Shown here: positions 4,996 to 7,021 of the stretch, in pieces | Numbering within the stretch: position 1 is the first letter of the stretch | Layout: each line of letters opens with the position of its first letter | Assembly (NCBI GenBank): GCA_031261245.1 | Contig: JAISKU010000140.1 | Coordinates: 1-7,021, forward strand | Length of the DNA: 7,021 nt | Source: Oscillospiraceae bacterium | GTDB lineage: Bacteria > Bacillota > Clostridia > Oscillospirales > Oscillospiraceae | Reading direction: 5' to 3' | Translations under genes and position numbers: made by a program | Notes under the pieces: model-generated | Database searches by the model: none | Told to the model about the DNA's origin: nothing | What the model saw: the letters and a program-made list of their open reading frames with translations, nothing else

Positions 4996-5478
4996 ATGAA
5001 CACAGATACAAAAACACGCGCGGGGAGCAAGCTCTATGGGATTGCGCTCGCCGTCGTAACGGCGATACTGCCGCTCGGGATTTTATGGCACTCGGTTTTT
5101 CTTTGGACATACAACAGACGGTTTCCGGTCGCGGAGAGAACGGCGGAGCTTTTGCAGGGCCCCCGGAACCTTAGGCGCATCGCCGAAACAGGCGTTTCGA
5201 TAAGCGTGGTTGCTTACGGGATTATATGCATTTTTGCGGTTTATACTGTTTACAGAAAAAAGCTGGCCGTGCCGGTTTCGGGGCCGATATTGTCGTGCCT
5301 TGCGGCAATAGCCGCGATGTTCCTTGTCGTGGTTCCGTTTGCCCTGACGGACAGCGTTACCGGGTTTGCGAACTACCTTTTTCCGGTGTGGAGCGCGCTG
5401 TCAGGCTGCGTCACGTTTTTCGCCGCAATGCTGATAGTGCGGCTGATTGCGCTGCGGCGCGCACGGAGAGCCGCCTGA
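4996..5478 (+). CDS. Small four-helix membrane protein of unknown function
   Basis: AAGGAG at 4985-4990 lies 5 bases before the ATG at 4996, which is 19 bases after the previous stop. The short gap suggests one transcript. The 160-residue product has four probable membrane helices: about 13-38 (YGIALAVVTAILPLGILWHSVFLW), 67-86 (SISVVAYGIICIFAVYTVY), 95-116 (GPILSCLAAIAAMFLVVVPFAL) and 127-150 (YLFPVWSALSGCVTFFAAMLIV). It ends in a basic tail (RLIALRRARRAA). No catalytic motif is visible. Its base composition is less GC-rich than that of its neighbours, with more T-rich codons. The 9-base sequence ATTGAAGGA is repeated in tandem just upstream (4972-4980 and 4981-4989), perhaps a small duplication that created this ribosome binding site. 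The stop codon lies 3 bases from the convergent sigE stop. Confidence 0.7.
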   Translation: MNTDTKTRAGSKLYGIALAVVTAILPLGILWHSVFLWTYNRRFPVAERTAELLQGPRNLRRIAETGVSISVVAYGIICIFAVYTVYRKKLAVPVSGPILSCLAAIAAMFLVVVPFALTDSVTGFANYLFPVWSALSGCVTFFAAMLIVRLIALRRARRAA

Positions 5479-5481
5479 GCT

Positions 5482-6213
5482 TCATATATACCGCGAGATG
5501 TCGCGCTTGAGGCGGACGATTATGCGCTTCTCAAGACGGGAGATGTACGACTGCGAGATGCCCATGAGGTCGGCGACCTCCTTTTGAGTCTTTTCACTGC
5601 GCCCGCCGAGGCCGAAGCGCATGACGATAATCTCGCGCTCGCGCTCCGACAGCTTTTCAATCGCGCCCCAGAGGAGTTTTTTGTCCACGTCGTCCTCCAT
5701 GGGGCGCATTATTATGTCCGCGTCCGTGCCGAGAATGTCCGACAGCAGCAGCTCGTTGCCGTCCCAGTCGGTGTTGAGCGGCTCATCAAACGAGATCTCC
5801 GTCTTGCGCGAGCTCGTCTTGCGCAGGAACATGAGAATCTCGTTCTCAATGCAGCGCGAGGCGTACGTCGCGAGCTTTATGTTTTTCGTGGGGTCGTACG
5901 TGTTCGTCGCCTTGATGAGGCCGATCGTGCCGATGGAGATGAGGTCCTCGATGTTTATGCCCGTGTTCTCAAAGCGGCGGGCGATGTACACGACGAGGCG
6001 CAGATTGCGCTCTATCAGCAGTTTTTTCGCCGCAGGGTCGCCGGAGGCGAGCCGCGCGAGGCACTCCGCCTCCTCCTCGCGCGAGAGCGGCGGGGGCAGG
6101 GTCTCACTCCCGCCGATGTACATTATGCCGGGCGGCAGGAGAAGTCCGAGGCTATCGAGGATTTCGCGGGCGCGGAGCTTCAGGCGGATACGCAGGATTT
6201 TGAGAGAGTTCAT
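5482..6213 (-). CDS. sigE: RNA polymerase sigma factor SigE precursor (early mother cell)
   Basis: SigE drives early mother-cell transcription during sporulation. It is made as an inactive precursor that SpoIIGA trims. The 243-residue product (239 in Bacillus subtilis) has a basic, amphipathic pro-sequence of about 31 residues (NSLKILRIRLKLRAREILDS), then the conserved YIGGSETLPPPLS, with cleavage expected near MYIGG. Region 2 at about 65-131 reads IERNLRLVVYIARRFENTG, NIEDLISIGTIGLIKATNT and LATYASRCIENEILMFLR. The linker contains SFDEPLNTDWDGNELLLSDILGTD, and region 4 ends with the helix-turn-helix QKEVADLMGISQSYISRLEK. The start at 6213 is supported by GGAGG at 6221-6225, 7 bases upstream. 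Longer in-frame starts only read into spoIIGA. It follows spoIIGA by 13 bp, the classical arrangement. Confidence 0.96.
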   Translation of the reverse strand: MNSLKILRIRLKLRAREILDSLGLLLPPGIMYIGGSETLPPPLSREEEAECLARLASGDPAAKKLLIERNLRLVVYIARRFENTGINIEDLISIGTIGLIKATNTYDPTKNIKLATYASRCIENEILMFLRKTSSRKTEISFDEPLNTDWDGNELLLSDILGTDADIIMRPMEDDVDKKLLWGAIEKLSEREREIIVMRFGLGGRSEKTQKEVADLMGISQSYISRLEKRIIVRLKRDISRYI

Positions 6214-6226
6214 TAAAAGGCCTCCG

Positions 6227-7021
6227 TTAAATAAGTGCCGAATATGTGATGTTGTCGGACACGGCGTTCGGGGAGATCGCGACGACGATATCGCGGCGCG
6301 CCGCGCCGTCAACGCCGATATACTCCGGGCGAAAGCCGAGCAGCGCGCCGCCCGCGACGCCGACGGCGGAGTACGGAATGAGGCGGAATTTGACATCGGA
6401 TTGCAGGGTGTTGAGCGCGATAAGGCCGTCGGGCGCGGCGCCGAGGACGGCGCGGGTGAGCTCGCCGCGCAGCTCTTTCGGGAAAAGCGGGAGAGCGTCG
6501 TCGAGCGCGACGACGCAGACGGCGGAGCCTGAGAGCGGGTCGGTGAGGGAGTTGCCGGTGTCGCGCAGGGCGCGCAGCGCGACCTCGCGCGCGGCGACGC
6601 GGATTGTGACGTCGGCGGGCTTAGGCGCGGCGCGCGCCGCGCGGCGGAACACGAGCGTCACGGCGGCGTAGCAGACGAGAAACGCGGCGGCGAGCACGCG
6701 GAGGTTGACGCGCGCTCCGGCGGCCATGACTGCTCCTGCGGCGGCGGCCGATACGGCGAAGAACACGAGGGCGAGCCGCGCGAAGCTCCGCCGCGCCCCG
6801 AACGCCGCGAGGAGAAGCAGCGCGCCTGAGAGCAGCTTCATGAGCGGGTGGGCGAGCCAAGCGGCGGGCGGCAGCGCGGCGAGGACGGCGTAGATAGCGC
6901 CCGCGGACGCGGCGAGCCACAGCCGCGCGCGTTTTGCCGCGACGGCGCAGATTTTCGCCGTGGCGAGGAGGAGAAAATAGTTGATTATCAGATTCATCGC
7001 GAAGAGAGTGTCTATGTAAAC
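6227..7021 (-). CDS. spoIIGA: Sporulation sigma-E factor-processing peptidase SpoIIGA (5' end cut by window)
   Basis: SpoIIGA is a septal membrane aspartic protease that removes the pro-sequence of SigE when signalled from the forespore. The visible 264 residues hold five hydrophobic helices in the first half (MNLIINYFLLLATAKICAV; WLAASAGAIYAVLAAL; LLSGALLLLAAFG; LALVFFAVSAAAAGAVMAAG; VLAAAFLVCYAAVTLVF) and a cytoplasmic protease domain. The catalytic motif is ALRDTGNSLTDPLSG, with the active-site Asp at about residue 154 of the visible part, and the conserved FRLIPYSAVG follows. An ATG exists at 6997, but the frame continues to the edge as VYIDTLFA, which matches the usual N-terminus of this family. 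The true start is therefore probably one to a few codons beyond 7021. Its promoter is outside the window. Confidence 0.93.
   Translation of the reverse strand, partial: VYIDTLFAMNLIINYFLLLATAKICAVAAKRARLWLAASAGAIYAVLAALPPAAWLAHPLMKLLSGALLLLAAFGARRSFARLALVFFAVSAAAAGAVMAAGARVNLRVLAAAFLVCYAAVTLVFRRAARAAPKPADVTIRVAAREVALRALRDTGNSLTDPLSGSAVCVVALDDALPLFPKELRGELTRAVLGAAPDGLIALNTLQSDVKFRLIPYSAVGVAGGALLGFRPEYIGVDGAARRDIVVAISPNAVSDNITYSALI

Noticed and set aside
5584..6532. Two long plus-strand ORFs across sigE and spoIIGA
   Set aside because: They are shadows of genes identified with certainty on the minus strand, with no domain of their own.

Overview
The window looks like a chromosomal segment of an endospore-forming Clostridia-type Firmicute with an unusually high GC content. 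It carries unmistakable genes for the sporulation sigma factors SigG and SigE and for the SigE-activating protease SpoIIGA. The Shine-Dalgarno sites are strong and of Firmicutes type. The repeats at the left are of a kind that commonly gives rise to spurious small ORFs (HSEERSDEESR-like translations) in GC-rich gut Clostridia. The exact genus cannot be read from the sequence.

Layout from left to right. 1-300 is the C-terminal end of an FxLYD-domain protein. 301-852 has no gene and is a patchwork of direct and inverted repeats in two and a half units. 907-2022 is an exported, membrane-anchored protein with a bactofilin-like beta-repeat region. 2036-2330 holds a strong vegetative promoter followed by a highly structured transcript that probably also encodes a 28-residue peptide. 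2346-3178 is sigG with a near-perfect SigF-type promoter and an inverted repeat that covers its ribosome binding site. 3218-5478 is a four-gene unit: an ECF-like sigma factor, a membrane protein that looks like its anti-sigma factor with a DUF4367-like domain, and two small membrane proteins. On the minus strand, 6213-5482 is sigE and 7021-6227 is spoIIGA, cut by the window edge a few codons short of its start.

How the parts work together: SpoIIGA and pro-SigE form the classical mother-cell activation pair, with the protease gene first and the sigma gene 13 bp downstream. SigG is the late forespore sigma factor. In Bacillus and many Clostridia the order is spoIIGA-sigE-sigG on one strand. Here sigG points the opposite way and is separated from sigE by the ECF operon. 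One inversion of sigG plus the ECF operon would restore the usual order.

The most interesting parts are the structured RNA/small-peptide locus at 2036-2330, with mutually exclusive pairings that would hide or expose the peptide's ribosome binding site, and the sigG leader. In that leader the arm that would block the ribosome binding site lies inside the SigF promoter, so it would be present only in read-through transcripts from upstream.
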